Origin: Sporomusa acidovorans | Lineage (GTDB): Bacteria > Bacillota > Negativicutes > Sporomusales > Sporomusaceae | Assembly (NCBI RefSeq): GCF_900101845.1 | Contig: NZ_FNAM01000027.1 | Coordinates: 17,486-81,485, forward strand | DNA length: 64,000 nucleotides | Direction: 5' to 3' | Part shown: positions 33,221-43,750 of the stretch, piece after piece | Layout of the letters: each line of letters starts with the position of its first letter | How positions within the stretch are numbered: the stretch's first letter is position 1 | Notes under the pieces: model-generated | Database searches by the model: none | Told to the model about the DNA's origin: nothing | Seen by the model: only the letters and a program-made list of their open reading frames with translations | Translations under genes and position numbers: made by a program

Positions 33221-34240
33221 TTAAAATACCGCACATTGATTGCGGCCTTGCCGTTTTGCCCGGTATAAGGCACTATCGGCCTCGCGGAAGGCATCCTGGC
33301 AAGCCACGCTGGGGCTCTTGCGCGCCACGCCAATACTAATCGTAATGTTAACGCGCTCCCCATGATGAATAAAATCTGAGTTGGCTACCTGAAAGCGTAG
33401 CCTTTCGGCAATCTTAAGCCCTAGGTCAAGCGAGGTCCCCGGCAGTACTAACGCAAACTCTTCGCCCCCATAGCGAAAAGCCATATCCTTGCTCCGGATA
33501 CTCTGCTTTATCATTCTGCCGATTGTCTCCAGCACCTGATCGCCGAATAAATGCCCATGCGTATCATTCAATTTTTTAAAGTAGTCAATGTCAATAATCA
33601 CTAATATATACTGCTGCAAATCGGCAGTTTTCTCCAAATAAGCCCGATGATTTAACAAACCTGTTAATTGGTCCGTATGTGCCAACTCATAGTGATGGGC
33701 ATTCTCCCGCATAAGTTCGGCAATTTGTCCTTCATTTTTTGATTGAACTTCTACCACATTGCGCATATAAACGGCCGTCAAGGTTAACATGACAAATCCT
33801 ATCGTATTATAGATTATCTCAAACCATAAGCCTGTAGACAAGCGGCTGCTGGCGAAAACCTGAGCAGTGACATAAACAAGCGCAATGACTAGCATCATGC
33901 GCACAGCCCGCCGGCCCCCCACTTTCAGCACCATCCGCACTAACAACAAATGATATAAAACACTGCTGTACATTGCACCGCTTACTGTAAAGCCGGCACA
34001 CAATGCCAAATTAACGAAAAATTCCTGCAAGTGTGGTTTAACCTGCCGCAAACACAAGCTTGCGTTATAAAATATATACACAATAGCCAGTCCGGTTATC
34101 ATCCACCAGTGCGATTCTTGATTGAATACGGCAACCGCCAAGGAAAACAAAACCGAAATACCACTTACTTTGCGAATAAAAATTTGCAGTTGTAAAGCGG
34201 GGTCACCCCACACCGCATACTCGTGTTTGGTTGCACTCAT
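33221..34240 (-). CDS. Membrane diguanylate cyclase
   Basis: 339 aa. Five or six membrane helices (residues 25-165) precede a short coil and a GGDEF domain with FRYGGEEFALVLPG. RSKD five residues upstream is an intact inhibitory I-site. The protein should make cyclic di-GMP at the membrane; the sensor region has no named domain that I recognise. It is convergent with hcp and has its own 260-bp upstream gap. Confidence 0.92.
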   Translation of the reverse strand: MSATKHEYAVWGDPALQLQIFIRKVSGISVLFSLAVAVFNQESHWWMITGLAIVYIFYNASLCLRQVKPHLQEFFVNLALCAGFTVSGAMYSSVLYHLLLVRMVLKVGGRRAVRMMLVIALVYVTAQVFASSRLSTGLWFEIIYNTIGFVMLTLTAVYMRNVVEVQSKNEGQIAELMRENAHHYELAHTDQLTGLLNHRAYLEKTADLQQYILVIIDIDYFKKLNDTHGHLFGDQVLETIGRMIKQSIRSKDMAFRYGGEEFALVLPGTSLDLGLKIAERLRFQVANSDFIHHGERVNITISIGVARKSPSVACQDAFREADSALYRAKRQGRNQCAVF

Positions 34241-34448
34241 TTTTTCTCAAACTCCTTAAGCTTGCGCCGAGCCTTTTTGAAACCCTTGACTCTAAAAAAA
34301 CGTTCTGTTATTGGGTCACTTTAGGAGCATGTACCAATTCTATATATCTTTTATTATCCTCGTTTTGGAGCAAAAAGTAAAGTACCGTTATTTAACAATT
34401 CAGTAAATTACATCCATTTTTCTGGCTCTGGATTTACGTCACATAGAG

Positions 34449-34487
34449 AATCCCCCTGTATACGACATATACGTACACAGGGGGATT
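34449..34487 (-). terminator. Terminator of the heme/siroheme operon
   Basis: Stem AATCCCCCTGTATACG/CGTACACAGGGGGATT has 15 of 16 pairs, 16 bp past the hemL stop. Only a modest T-run follows on the minus strand. The rest of the 262-bp gap (34241-34502) shows nothing else clear. Confidence 0.65.
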
Positions 34488-34502
34488 ATTTTACATCCGC
34501 TG

Positions 34503-35816
34503 TTATCTTTTTGCGTAATACTCCGCAACTTTCTTAAAGGCATTGCCGCTGGCGGCAATCGTGGCTTCAATATCTTCCTGAGTATGAGCACCGGACATGA
34601 ATGCTGCCTCAAATTGCGACGGTGCAAAATATATTCCCTGCTCTAACATCGCATGGAAGTAAATATTGAAAGCAGTTACGTCTGAACGTTTAGCACTGTT
34701 ATAATCATAAACAGCCTGTTCATTAAAAAAGAGACCAAACAATGAACCGGCTTGGTGGAACCGGAAATTAAAGCCGCATTCCTTAGCTTTGGCCCGCATG
34801 CCGGCACACAGCGCTGACGTATTGGCCGTGATCTTTTCATAGAAGCCATCGGTATGTGCCAGTAACCGCAATGTTGCCAGTCCAGCCGTCATCGCCAAGG
34901 GGTTACCACTCAGCGTACCTGCCTGATAAACCGGTCCGGCCGGCGCAATCAGTTCCATAATATCTTTCCGTCCGCCGTAAGCGCCGACAGGCAGTCCCCC
35001 GCCAATAACCTTACCCAGACAAGTAAGATCCGGTGAAATATTATAGACCTCCTGCGCGCCGCCAAAAGCAACCCGGAAACCGGACATGACCTCGTCAAAA
35101 ATCAGTAGTGCGCCATAGTGTTCGGTAATCGCCCGTACTTTTTCCAAATAACCGGGTTTCGGTAAAACCAATCCCATATTACCGGGAACCGGTTCGATAA
35201 TGACAGCGGCGATTTCCTCTCCCTGCTTTGCGAACAGGTGGCTTAGTCCTTCCGCGTCATTATAGTCAACCGTCAGGGTATTACTGGCAATCGCCTCCGG
35301 AACACCCGGACTATCGGGAACTCCCAGCGTGGTTGCCCCTGATCCGGCCTTAACCAGCAGACTGTCATGATGACCATGATAACAGCCGGCAAATTTGACA
35401 ATTTTATTGCGTTTTGTATAGGCTCTTGCCAGTCTGAGAACACTCATTGTGGCTTCTGTACCGGAATTAACAAAACGAACAAGCTCAATGGAAGGAACAA
35501 CTTCGGTAATCAACCTGGCAAGTTCTGTCTCAATGAGAGTGGGAGCCCCGTAACTGGTACCGCGTTCTATGGCTTCACGAAGCTCAGCGGTTACCTCCGG
35601 ATGGGCATGTCCCAGAATCATCGGGCCCCATGAACCCACATAGTCAATATATTCATTACCGTCAATATCATAAACCCGACTGCCGCTTGCCTTGGCAATA
35701 AACGGCGGCGTACCGCCAACTCCCCGAAAGGAACGGACAGGACTGTTAACCCCGCCGGGAATATATTGCTTTGCCTCTTTAAAAGCTGTCGCTGACTTAT
35801 TTAGTGAAAATGCCAT
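34503..35816 (-). CDS. hemL: Glutamate-1-semialdehyde 2,1-aminomutase
   Basis: 437 aa. It converts glutamate-1-semialdehyde to 5-aminolevulinate, the second dedicated step of the C5 pathway. It is a PLP fold-type I aminomutase: [10 protein letters not shown] and the [12 protein letters not shown] region at the N-terminus, [20 protein letters not shown] (PLP-ring Asp), and the Schiff-base Lys in [19 protein letters not shown]. It is the last gene of the operon, 27 bp after hemB. With hemA present in the same operon, ALA is made from glutamyl-tRNA rather than by ALA synthase. Confidence 0.97.
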   Translation of the reverse strand: MAFSLNKSATAFKEAKQYIPGGVNSPVRSFRGVGGTPPFIAKASGSRVYDIDGNEYIDYVGSWGPMILGHAHPEVTAELREAIERGTSYGAPTLIETELARLITEVVPSIELVRFVNSGTEATMSVLRLARAYTKRNKIVKFAGCYHGHHDSLLVKAGSGATTLGVPDSPGVPEAIASNTLTVDYNDAEGLSHLFAKQGEEIAAVIIEPVPGNMGLVLPKPGYLEKVRAITEHYGALLIFDEVMSGFRVAFGGAQEVYNISPDLTCLGKVIGGGLPVGAYGGRKDIMELIAPAGPVYQAGTLSGNPLAMTAGLATLRLLAHTDGFYEKITANTSALCAGMRAKAKECGFNFRFHQAGSLFGLFFNEQAVYDYNSAKRSDVTAFNIYFHAMLEQGIYFAPSQFEAAFMSGAHTQEDIEATIAASGNAFKKVAEYYAKR

Positions 35817-35843
35817 TGTATTCTCCTTTCTGGAACGTTTACC

Positions 35844-36809
35844 CTATAACCATTTTACCGCATCAAGTGCATGATAGGTAATAATAATGTCAGCACCGGC
35901 ACGTTTCATGCCTGTCAATGTTTCAATAACCAAGCGCGGCTCATCAATCAGCCCCTGCGCAGCAGCCGCCTTAACCATAGCGTATTCCCCGCTCACATTA
36001 TACACGGCTAATGGCAGCATAAACTCATCCTTGACCTGACGGACAATATCCAAATACGCCAAAGCCGGCTTAACCATGACAATGTCCGCCCCTTCTTCAA
36101 TATCAAATGCAACCTCTTTAAGTGCTTCCCGGGCATTGGCCGGATCCATCTGATAAGACTTTCGATCACCAAATTGCGGAGTCGAATCAGCCGCTTCGCG
36201 GAAAGGGCCATAATAAGCGGAAGCATATTTGGCTGAGTAAGCCATAATACTGATATCACTGTAACCCGAATCGTCCAACAATGACCGGATAGCGGCCACT
36301 CTGCCGTCCATCATATCGGACGGAGCCACCATATCCGCTCCGGCTTGCGCATGGCTTAGCGCAACTTTAGCAATAAGCGGCAATGTAGCATCATTATCCA
36401 CTTTTTGGTCGTGGATAAGGCCACAATGACCATGGCTGGTATACTCACAGAGACAGACATCACTAATGACAACCAGTTCCGGCACAGCCTGCTTAATAGC
36501 GGCAATCGCCAGTTGCACCGGACTCTTCATGTCCCAGGCACTACTGCCGCATTCATCCTTGTACTCAGGCAAGCCAAACACCAGCACTGCCGGGATGCCT
36601 GCGGCGTATGTTTCCCGTGCCAGTTCAACCGCCTTATCAGGCGATAAATGGAAGTTTCCCGGCAAGGCGGCAATTTCTTTTTTTATATTTGTTCCAGGCA
36701 CGACAAATATAGGATAGACCAAGTCGCTGGCTGTCAGCCGGGTCTCCCTTACCAAACTGCGTATGCCCTCACTAACTCTAAGCCGTCGCGGGCGATAAAT
36801 CATCGACAT
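35844..36809 (-). CDS. hemB: Porphobilinogen synthase (zinc type)
   Basis: 321 aa. It condenses two ALA molecules to porphobilinogen. [14 protein letters not shown] supplies the three zinc cysteines of the Zn-dependent class. The Schiff-base lysines are in [17 protein letters not shown] and [11 protein letters not shown]. The gene lies two bases after cobA-hemD and 27 bp before hemL, inside one operon. It is cytoplasmic and homo-octameric in the family. Confidence 0.97.
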   Translation of the reverse strand: MSMIYRPRRLRVSEGIRSLVRETRLTASDLVYPIFVVPGTNIKKEIAALPGNFHLSPDKAVELARETYAAGIPAVLVFGLPEYKDECGSSAWDMKSPVQLAIAAIKQAVPELVVISDVCLCEYTSHGHCGLIHDQKVDNDATLPLIAKVALSHAQAGADMVAPSDMMDGRVAAIRSLLDDSGYSDISIMAYSAKYASAYYGPFREAADSTPQFGDRKSYQMDPANAREALKEVAFDIEEGADIVMVKPALAYLDIVRQVKDEFMLPLAVYNVSGEYAMVKAAAAQGLIDEPRLVIETLTGMKRAGADIIITYHALDAVKWL

Positions 36810-36811
36810 GG

Positions 36812-38323
36812 TTATTCCCCCTTATACAATGCGGTAATAGCTTCAATTAATCCCTTTATGGTATATTCTTCGGCAATAACATCCGGCTGAATGCCATGGG
36901 CCAAACAGGTTTCGGCCGTAATCGGTCCAATACAGGCAACCTTGGCTTTGGCAATAAGCCGTGCGCCATTTTCTCCTAATAACTGCAACAAATTCGTCAC
37001 GGTTGACGAACTGGTAAAAGTAACAAGCTCAATCGTGCCTTGCGCTAATTTTTCCGCCAGTTCTCTCCCGTTGGTATCAGCGGCAACCGTACGGTATGCG
37101 GGTACAACTTTCACGTCTGCTCCCAATGCCGCCAATTTTTCCGGCAAAACATCGCGGGCCACCAAAGCCCGGGGGATTAATACCTTCATGCCCGGCTGGA
37201 GATGTGGTTCCAGTGCCTCCGCAACCCCTTCGGCCCGGAACTCAGCAGGAATAATGTCGGCAACAATACCATAGTTTTTCAGTCTGGCTGCTGTCGGCGA
37301 ACCAATGGCGGCCACCTTCGCGGCAATGGCTCTGGTATCAAGCCCCGCGGCCCTCATCCGGGAAAAGAAATGCTCTACACCATTGACACTGGTAAAGATC
37401 AACCATTGGTAATCATCCAGCCTGGTGATGGCCTTGTCCAGTTCCTCATAGCTTGCGGGCGGCACAATTTTGATCGCCGGCGCCTCGATACAATCGGCAC
37501 CTAATCTTGCCAGGCCGTCCGTAAGCACGCTGGCCTGTTCCCGTGCCCGTGTAACCAGTACTTTTTTGCCAAAAAGCAACCTATTATCAAACCATGCCAG
37601 TTGCTTACGCAGCGCGACAACCTGGCCGACAATAAAAATCGCGGGCGGCTTTAATCCTCTGGCCGCCTGGGCCGCCCGGGCAACCGTTGTCACCAGCACT
37701 TCCTGTTCCGGCTTGGTTCCCCAGCGAATAACGGCTGCCGGCGTATCTCCCGGGCGTCCGTTTTCCAGTAACTTGCCGGTAATATGGGAAAGATTCTCTA
37801 CCCCCATGAGAAATACCAGGGTATCCACGGCCGTGGCCAGCTTATCCCATTGAATGGTAGATTCTGCCTTGGCAGGGTCCTCATGTCCGGTTATCACGGC
37901 AAAAGAAGTCGCAATGCCCCGGTGGGTTACCGGAATACCGGCATAAGCCGGCACAGCTATGGCCGAGGTAATCCCGGGGACAACCTCGAATGGAATACCA
38001 TGTTCCAGCAGTTTTAACGCTTCTTCGCCGCCGCGCCCGAATACAAACGGATCGCCGCCCTTAAGCCGGACAACCACCTTATTGGCTAGTGCCTTATCCA
38101 CCAGCAACTGGTTAATATCCTCCTGGCGCATCGTGTGAGCACTGGCAGCTTTCCCTACATAAACAAGTTCCACATCCGGCCGGGCATGATCTAATAGCCG
38201 GTCATCAGCCAACCGGTCATACACAATGGTATCCGCCTCTCTAATACACTCTATCGCTTTTAGACTAATTAGCCCGTAATCGCCAGGACCGGCGCCAACT
38301 AAGTAGACAATTCCCTGCTTCAT
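36812..38323 (-). CDS. cobA-hemD: Uroporphyrinogen-III methyltransferase/synthase fusion
   Basis: 503 aa, two enzymes in one chain. Residues 1-245 are the SAM-dependent uroporphyrinogen-III C-methyltransferase (CobA/SUMT): [31 protein letters not shown] and TPAAVIRWG. Residues 250-503 are uroporphyrinogen-III synthase (HemD): [13 protein letters not shown] and [12 protein letters not shown]. The product is precorrin-2, the branch point to siroheme and cobamides. This fusion is common in Clostridia and Negativicutes. The start is ATG 38323. It follows hemC by 75 bp and directly precedes hemB. Confidence 0.96.
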   Translation of the reverse strand: MKQGIVYLVGAGPGDYGLISLKAIECIREADTIVYDRLADDRLLDHARPDVELVYVGKAASAHTMRQEDINQLLVDKALANKVVVRLKGGDPFVFGRGGEEALKLLEHGIPFEVVPGITSAIAVPAYAGIPVTHRGIATSFAVITGHEDPAKAESTIQWDKLATAVDTLVFLMGVENLSHITGKLLENGRPGDTPAAVIRWGTKPEQEVLVTTVARAAQAARGLKPPAIFIVGQVVALRKQLAWFDNRLLFGKKVLVTRAREQASVLTDGLARLGADCIEAPAIKIVPPASYEELDKAITRLDDYQWLIFTSVNGVEHFFSRMRAAGLDTRAIAAKVAAIGSPTAARLKNYGIVADIIPAEFRAEGVAEALEPHLQPGMKVLIPRALVARDVLPEKLAALGADVKVVPAYRTVAADTNGRELAEKLAQGTIELVTFTSSSTVTNLLQLLGENGARLIAKAKVACIGPITAETCLAHGIQPDVIAEEYTIKGLIEAITALYKGE

Positions 38324-38398
38324 AGAATCCTCCCTTGTTTAACAAAACTATGCATAATAAAAGTAGGTTTAGCTGCCGGTGGGCAGCCTGTCCGCAAG

Positions 38399-39328
38399 TC
38401 AGTCGGCAAACAACTTTGCCAGGATCTCGCGTCCACCCTTATCCAGCATACGTACAGCCAGGGTGTGGCCCAGGCTCGCCGCTTCGACAGGATTTCCCCC
38501 AATCCTGTCCCGGACAGCCTCTTTGCCGTCAGGAGACATAATAACAGCGTTTAAGGTAAGTTCATTCTTGGCCTCAAACTGACCATAAACACCTATCGGG
38601 ATTTGACAACCGCCTTCCACTTCCGCCAGAAAAGCACGTTCTGCCAGTGTAGCCTGGCGGGTTGCCTCGTGGTTTAAAAACGCCAGCATAGCCAGCGTCT
38701 CTTTGTCATTTTCCCTTGCCTCAATGGCTAAAGCCCCTTGTCCGACAGCGGGCAGACAGACGGTGTGCGGCAATATTTCGGTAATCTGTTGATCCCAGCC
38801 TAACCGTTTTAGGCCGGCAACCGCCAAAAGAATGGCATCTAATTTTTCCGTTGTCAGCTTTTTCAGTCTGGTATCCAAATTGCCGCGCAAATCAACAATG
38901 GTAAGATCAGGACGGGCATTCAGCAGCTGCGCCTTGCGCCGGAGGCTGGACGTGCCTACTCTGGCGTTACGCGGTAAATTTGCCAGTGTTTTATACGCGG
39001 GACTTATTAGCGCATCGCCCGGATCAACCCGTTCCGTCACCGCAGCCAGTATCAGGCCGCTTGGCAATTCGGTAGGCATATCCTTTAAACTATGTACAGC
39101 CAGATCAATATCCCCCTGTAGCATGGAGACTTCCAATTCCTTGGTAAACAGTCCTTTGCCGCCGATTTTAGCCAGCGGCACATCCAGAATTTTATCGCCG
39201 GTTGTTACCATATGCTTGAGTTCTATCGTTACCTCAGGGCAGTGCTCCCGCAGGCGGGCAGCCACGTGATTGGCCTGCCACAAAGCCAGCTTACTGCCGC
39301 GCGTACCGATGACAAGTTTTTGTTTCAC
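38399..39328 (-). CDS. hemC: Porphobilinogen deaminase
   Basis: 309 aa from GTG 39328, the family length; the longer reading from 39466 adds residues not found in HemC and overlaps hemA heavily. It polymerises four porphobilinogen units into hydroxymethylbilane. Motifs: VIGTRGSKLALWQA, the catalytic-Asp region HSLKDMPTELP, GTSSLRRKAQLL, and the dipyrromethane-cofactor Cys in VEGGCQIPIG. A GGAGAGG precedes the GTG. The start lies inside the 3' end of hemA (38-base overlap), indicating translational coupling. Confidence 0.96.
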   Translation of the reverse strand: MKQKLVIGTRGSKLALWQANHVAARLREHCPEVTIELKHMVTTGDKILDVPLAKIGGKGLFTKELEVSMLQGDIDLAVHSLKDMPTELPSGLILAAVTERVDPGDALISPAYKTLANLPRNARVGTSSLRRKAQLLNARPDLTIVDLRGNLDTRLKKLTTEKLDAILLAVAGLKRLGWDQQITEILPHTVCLPAVGQGALAIEARENDKETLAMLAFLNHEATRQATLAERAFLAEVEGGCQIPIGVYGQFEAKNELTLNAVIMSPDGKEAVRDRIGGNPVEAASLGHTLAVRMLDKGGREILAKLFAD

Positions 39329-40640
39329 GGTCTCGTTCCTCTCCTCGCTGATCTTCCCGGTCCACTTCCAACGCAATGTCCAGTTTGAATAATTTACGAA
39401 TAGCGTCCTGGTAGTAATACTCCTTGTCCGTCCCTGCAGCTTCGTGCAGGCGGATAATCGGATCACGCAGCAGTTTTCTGATAATCATCTTGGACATGTT
39501 CTCTAAAATCCGCCGTTCATCAGGCGTAATATCCGGCAGTTTGGTTAAAGCCCGCTTGATTTCCCGCTGGCGAATCCGTTCCGCTTTGTCTGTCAGCCTG
39601 GCCAGTGTCGGCCGGTAAGATAAATAGCGGAACCGTTCGATAATTCCGGCCATTTCTTCATCCACCAGCCGTTCGGCTTCAGCGGCCTCCTGCTGCCGTT
39701 CCCGCATATTGGATTCAACAACAGCTTCTAAATCGTCAATATTATACAGGGTTACGCCCGCAATGGCGCCAACCTCGGGTTCGATATCCCGCGGTACGGC
39801 GATATCAATAAAAAAGATCGGCCGCCCCTGCCGTTTGGGCATGAGGTGAGCTACGTCCCAGGTTTGAATAATGTAGTGCGGCGCACCTGTGGAAGTAATA
39901 ACAATATCCGCATCAACCGCACATTTTAAGAAGTCCTCAAAGGGCACGGCGACACCGCGAAATTTATCGGCCAATGCCAACGCCCGTTCAAAATTGCGGT
40001 TGGATACAAACACAGTTTTAACACCGCTCGCGACCAAATGGCGAGCCGTCAATTCACTCATCTCACCCGCCCCAAGCACTAATACATTAGAGGCTGACAA
40101 GTCCCCCAGCACCTTCTTGGCCAGTTCGACGGCGGCATAGCTGACCGACACCGCATTATAGGCAATCCGGGTAGCTGTCCGCACCTTCTTCCCCACCGCG
40201 ATGGCCCGGTTAAATAACGTGTTTAAAACTGTGCTGGTCGTACCGGCAATCCGGGCAATCGCATACGCCGACTTTACCTGGCTGAGGATTTGCCCCTCCC
40301 CCAGCACCAATGAATCCAGACTGGCGCTCACTCTGAACAGGTGGCGGATGCATTCCTCTTCCTGATAATAAAACAGGTAATCGTAACTCGTCTCCGCCAA
40401 TACATTAGGCGCCATGTGATCAAGGAATTCCTGCATAACCGCCAAAGCATCATCGGCATCTTCCACAACGGCGTACATTTCAGTCCGATTACAGGTAGAC
40501 AAAATAACACATTCACGAATATCGTCATATTCGTGAAGACGCCTATAGGCCGCTTTAATTTGTTCTTCTGAAAAAGAGAAGCACTCCCGGACTTCCACCG
40601 GAGCAGTTCTATGATTCAGGCCCAGTACAACAAGCTGCAT
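39291..40640 (-). CDS. hemA: Glutamyl-tRNA reductase
   Basis: About 449 aa from ATG 40640 (MQLVVLGLNHRTAPVEVRE). It reduces glutamyl-tRNA(Glu) to glutamate-1-semialdehyde with NADPH, the first step of the C5 pathway. The catalytic Cys is Cys50 in ILSTCNRTEMY. VLVLGAGEMSELTARHL is the NADPH-binding Rossmann motif, and a C-terminal dimerisation helix region follows. The start overlaps the 3' end of the upstream sirC-type gene by 32 bases. Its C-terminus is charged and ends within the start region of hemC. Confidence 0.96.
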   Translation of the reverse strand: MQLVVLGLNHRTAPVEVRECFSFSEEQIKAAYRRLHEYDDIRECVILSTCNRTEMYAVVEDADDALAVMQEFLDHMAPNVLAETSYDYLFYYQEEECIRHLFRVSASLDSLVLGEGQILSQVKSAYAIARIAGTTSTVLNTLFNRAIAVGKKVRTATRIAYNAVSVSYAAVELAKKVLGDLSASNVLVLGAGEMSELTARHLVASGVKTVFVSNRNFERALALADKFRGVAVPFEDFLKCAVDADIVITSTGAPHYIIQTWDVAHLMPKRQGRPIFFIDIAVPRDIEPEVGAIAGVTLYNIDDLEAVVESNMRERQQEAAEAERLVDEEMAGIIERFRYLSYRPTLARLTDKAERIRQREIKRALTKLPDITPDERRILENMSKMIIRKLLRDPIIRLHEAAGTDKEYYYQDAIRKLFKLDIALEVDREDQRGEERDRETKTCHRYARQ

Positions 40641-41253
40641 GTCGTATTCTCTCCTCCGCTTCGTTAAACTTGCCTTGTTTAAGTAAATCAAGCGCCTCAA
40701 GGTCAATCGTTTCACGCCAGAATTTTTCCCGTTCTTTCGTTGTTGCCAAACGTCCTTTAAGTTCTGGCCTCAGCTTGGCAATGAGCGCTAAATAGTGGCC
40801 GTATTCCGGGCCGTACCTGGCAGCGATCTCTTCCCGTAACCGCCTGGCCAGGGCCGGGCTCCCGCCGCCGGTCGATATGGTAAGCAGTAAGTCTCCGCGC
40901 ACAATATGGGCCGGCACATAAAAATCAGACAACTCCGGCGCGTCCGCTACATTAACCAAAGCCCCTGCCGCCTGAGCGTCCTTAGCTGCTTGCCGATTTG
41001 CCGCCGGCTCATTGGTAGCACAGAATACCAAAAAAAAATTATGTAGATCACCGGCTTGGTAAACACGGGCTACCCAAGCCAGACGGCCGTTCTCTTGAAG
41101 TTGGCTCAGCCCCGGAGTCAGTACCGGACTAAAAACAGTCACTTGGGCACCAGCCGTTATAAGTGATTTTACCTTGCGTTCCGCTACCGCCCCGCCACCG
41201 ATAACGGCGCAGCGCCGCCCGGCAAGTTTTAAATTTACGGGGTATAACTCCAT
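40609..41253 (-). CDS. sirC: Precorrin-2 dehydrogenase/sirohydrochlorin ferrochelatase family
   Basis: 214 aa, homologous to the N-terminal part of CysG and to yeast Met8p. The NAD-binding motif is RRCAVIGGGAVAERKVKSL at the N-terminus, and STGGGSPALARRLREEI is the conserved central motif with the active-site region. It oxidises precorrin-2 to sirohydrochlorin and may also insert iron or cobalt. It is the first gene of the tetrapyrrole operon, directly behind the cobalamin riboswitch leader. Whether it has chelatase activity cannot be told from sequence. Confidence 0.9.
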   Translation of the reverse strand: MELYPVNLKLAGRRCAVIGGGAVAERKVKSLITAGAQVTVFSPVLTPGLSQLQENGRLAWVARVYQAGDLHNFFLVFCATNEPAANRQAAKDAQAAGALVNVADAPELSDFYVPAHIVRGDLLLTISTGGGSPALARRLREEIAARYGPEYGHYLALIAKLRPELKGRLATTKEREKFWRETIDLEALDLLKQGKFNEAEERIRHAACCTGPES

Positions 41254-41380
41254 TTACCTCACGTCCTAAAATAGATGTTACCTCATAATAAATATCTTAC
41301 CACATTTCGTAACCAAACGGTAATTTTCCCTTATCCTGCGCATAAAACTAGTCTATAAAAAATTGCTTTACAATAGGAAA

Positions 41381-41405
41381 ACTCCTGACCGTTACAGTCA
41401 GGAGT
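41381..41405 (-). terminator. Leader terminator 2, cobalamin riboswitch region
   Basis: Perfect 9-bp stem ACTCCTGAC/GTCAGGAGT with a 7-base loop, followed on the minus strand by TTTTCC. It lies between the cobalamin riboswitch and sirC, so it may be part of the expression platform. Confidence 0.6.
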
Positions 41406-41430
41406 GAATAATCAGTAAGCTAATAAAAAT

Positions 41431-41450
41431 ATCCTGGCGGTTAGCCAGGA
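41431..41450 (-). terminator. Leader terminator 1, cobalamin riboswitch region
   Basis: Stem TCCTGGC/GCCAGGA with a 5-base loop, followed on the minus strand by TATTTTTATT. It is the first intrinsic-terminator-like hairpin after the aptamer. Confidence 0.6.
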
Positions 41451-41519
41451 GTGAATAGACTAGATGCATGAACAAATGCCTACTGAATCCCCTCCCCAAT
41501 ACCTCGTGGGTAACAAACG

Positions 41520-41690
41520 GTGATTGTCAGACAGGCAGTTCTCCTGACTCCGGATCGTCGCTTGCCTAAACCTTCCCAAGACCTGTCATCCCAGTGGCGT
41601 ATCTTAAGCTTGCTCCCCGTTACAGTGGCGGGACCGCGCCGGCTTTTAACCGTTCTTCCCTATTAAGCCATTGGCACCTATCTCTTAGCT
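41520..41690 (-). ncRNA. Cobalamin riboswitch
   Basis: Read on the minus strand, the conserved blocks occur in order: GGTGCC, AATAGGGAA, GCGGTCCCGCCACTGTAA, GCCACTGGGA, GGGAAGG and GAGTCAGGAGAACTGCC (the B12 box region). This is the cobalamin (adenosylcobalamin-type) aptamer. The next genes downstream are sirC-hemA-hemC-cobA/hemD-hemB-hemL, with two terminator-like hairpins in between, so cobalamin should lower expression of the shared route to precorrin-2. Ends are approximate. Upstream of it lies the PBP2 gene. Confidence 0.92.
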
Positions 41691-41763
41691 ATTTGATTTT
41701 TATTTTTACAATAACACTTATATGGTGAATTGTCAACCATCCGGGCTTGATTTCAAAGCGAAA

Positions 41764-43587
41764 TTAATCGGTCCTGGTCGTAGGGAGCGACGGTTTTCCC
41801 GGCAACCCAAAATAAGCTTCCAATACCCGGCGGGTAATTGGTGCGGCGGCCATCGATCCCTCCCCCCCCTCTTCCACAAATACGGCCATAGCAATCTCGG
41901 GATTTTCTGCCGGCGCATAGCAGACGAACCACGAATGCGTGGTTCCCCTCCCGGTTTCAGCCGAACCAGATTTTGCCGCCACCGTTCGGGGGAAACCCTG
42001 AAATACCGCTGCCCCCGTGCCACGAGTGGTAACTGCTGTCATTCCCTGACGGATAATGTCCCACACCTCTGGTCTAAGATATACTGTTCTTATGACCTCC
42101 GGCTCAACCTTTTGCACCAGATTTCCATCTTCGGTTAAAACTTTGTCTACAAGCACAGGTCGATAAGCGATACCACCGTTGGCAACTGTCATAGCCGTTA
42201 CAGCTTGCTGTAACGGCGTGGCTAAATAGTAGCCCTGGCCAATGGCGGCAATCAAAGTTTCACCCGGATACCAGGGTTCATCATAGGTTGCCTGCTTCCA
42301 TTCAGCAGTTGGAACCAAACCTTTTTCTTCTCCGGCCAGCTTAATTCCCGTTGCCTGTCCATAACCAAAAGTCAAAGCATAGGCGGCTAAGTTATCTACG
42401 CCGATACGGTTGCCCAGTTCGTAAAATACAGGGTCGCTCGACCAAGCCAGAGCGTCGGCAACCGTTAATTTCCCCAGACCTTTGGTCTCCCAGCCGTAAA
42501 AACTCCAGCCGTTTAGGACATAGACTCCCTTATCATCAAAAACTTCCTGGGGAGTCGTTACCTGCATCTCCAAAGCAGCCGCAGAAGTTACTATTTTAAA
42601 GACGGAAGCCGGCGGATACGCACTTTGAATGGCACGGTTTGTCAGGGGGTTATTCGGATTGCTGAGCAGTTGATTCCATTCCCGGCTACCGATACCGCTC
42701 GCAAACTGATTGGGATCAAAACCCGGGGCGCTGGCCATAACCAGCAAACCGCCTGTTTTAACATCAAGCACTACAACGGCACCTCCTTTTGCCTGCTGTC
42801 CCAGTGTGCGGCTTGCTGCCACTTGTGTATGTAAAGCTTCTTCGGCGGCTTTTTGCAAATTTGCATCCAGTGTAAGGACCAGAGCGTGACCGGGTACAGC
42901 CGGTTGATTACCCAACGGCCGCACATCCTCCCCGACAGCATTTACTTCCAGTTGCCGTCCGCCTTCTATCCCCCGCAGCACCGTTTCCCATTGCTGCTCC
43001 AGGCCGTCTTTGCCGATTAAATCGTTGGGATGGTAGCCCTGATCTTTCCGGGCGGCGTACTCTTCCTGACTGATATTGCCTACATATCCCAGTACATGGG
43101 CGGCCAGTTCCTTGTATACATATTGTCTAACGGGGATGGCTTCAATGAGTACTCCCGGAAGATAGTCCTGGCGCTCCTCAATTTTGGCAATCGTGGCTGC
43201 ATCAATATCCCGTTTAATGCGTACCGGCGTATAAGGAAACTCGGCCGTAGCCTGCAACAGTTGATTAATTTGGTCTGCCGTTACGCCGGTAAGTGCTGCC
43301 AAAAGCGGCGTAGACTGCTGAGGGTTGCTGTATTCGCTGGGAATGATCGATACGGCGAAGCTTGGTCTGTTCGCTACAACAACCGCACCGTTTCTGTCAT
43401 AGATCGTGCCGCGCGGCGCCTGGGCAGTGATCTGCCTGGTACGGTTCTGGTCGGCTATTTTTTTATACTGAGCTCCCTGAAACAACTGCATCCACATCAG
43501 CCGAAAAATAAGAGTCAAAATGATTCCGATAACAATAACCGCCAGTATTTGAATTCGTCGGCTTCTCTCGTCCCACATCCGGTTCAC
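41764..43587 (-). CDS. mrdA: Penicillin-binding protein 2
   Basis: 607 aa. One N-terminal membrane helix (residues 13-35), then the PBP dimerisation domain (APRGTIYDRNGAVVV), then the transpeptidase domain. The active-site Ser is in YPPASVFKIVTS (SxxK); the second motif is SSD in AWSSDPVFYELG; the third is KSG in AAKSGSAETG. It cross-links peptidoglycan in the elongation (rod) complex. No rodA or mreBCD lies beside it in this window. Full length. Confidence 0.94.
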   Translation of the reverse strand: MNRMWDERSRRIQILAVIVIGIILTLIFRLMWMQLFQGAQYKKIADQNRTRQITAQAPRGTIYDRNGAVVVANRPSFAVSIIPSEYSNPQQSTPLLAALTGVTADQINQLLQATAEFPYTPVRIKRDIDAATIAKIEERQDYLPGVLIEAIPVRQYVYKELAAHVLGYVGNISQEEYAARKDQGYHPNDLIGKDGLEQQWETVLRGIEGGRQLEVNAVGEDVRPLGNQPAVPGHALVLTLDANLQKAAEEALHTQVAASRTLGQQAKGGAVVVLDVKTGGLLVMASAPGFDPNQFASGIGSREWNQLLSNPNNPLTNRAIQSAYPPASVFKIVTSAAALEMQVTTPQEVFDDKGVYVLNGWSFYGWETKGLGKLTVADALAWSSDPVFYELGNRIGVDNLAAYALTFGYGQATGIKLAGEEKGLVPTAEWKQATYDEPWYPGETLIAAIGQGYYLATPLQQAVTAMTVANGGIAYRPVLVDKVLTEDGNLVQKVEPEVIRTVYLRPEVWDIIRQGMTAVTTRGTGAAVFQGFPRTVAAKSGSAETGRGTTHSWFVCYAPAENPEIAMAVFVEEGGEGSMAAAPITRRVLEAYFGLPGKPSLPTTRTD

Positions 43588-43611
43588 CTTTTCTTTTTAC
43601 ATTACCGCACT

Positions 43612-43731
43612 TATATAATATCCAATAAAGATTTACCGTCAGGGTGTTTGTGAAAGTGAAAAGCAAGCGCCAACGCTGGAGTATTACCAACACCCCTGAC
43701 AAAAGAAAATCTTTATTGGATTTCCTATAGT
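43612..43731. repeat. Palindromic dispersed repeat, copy a (about 120 bp)
   Basis: Outer arms TCCAATAAAGATTT (43621-43634) and AAATCTTTATTGGA (43707-43720) are a perfect inverted repeat. Inner arms GTCAGGGTGTT (43639-43649) and AACACCCCTGAC (43689-43700) pair too. Related sequence occurs at 53447-53545 and 63515-63553. The size, the terminal inverted repeats and the lack of an ORF suggest a MITE- or REP-like element. It separates the mrdA promoter region from the LCP gene terminator. Confidence 0.6.
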
Positions 43732-43750
43732 ATTGGCTAAATGGGCAAAA

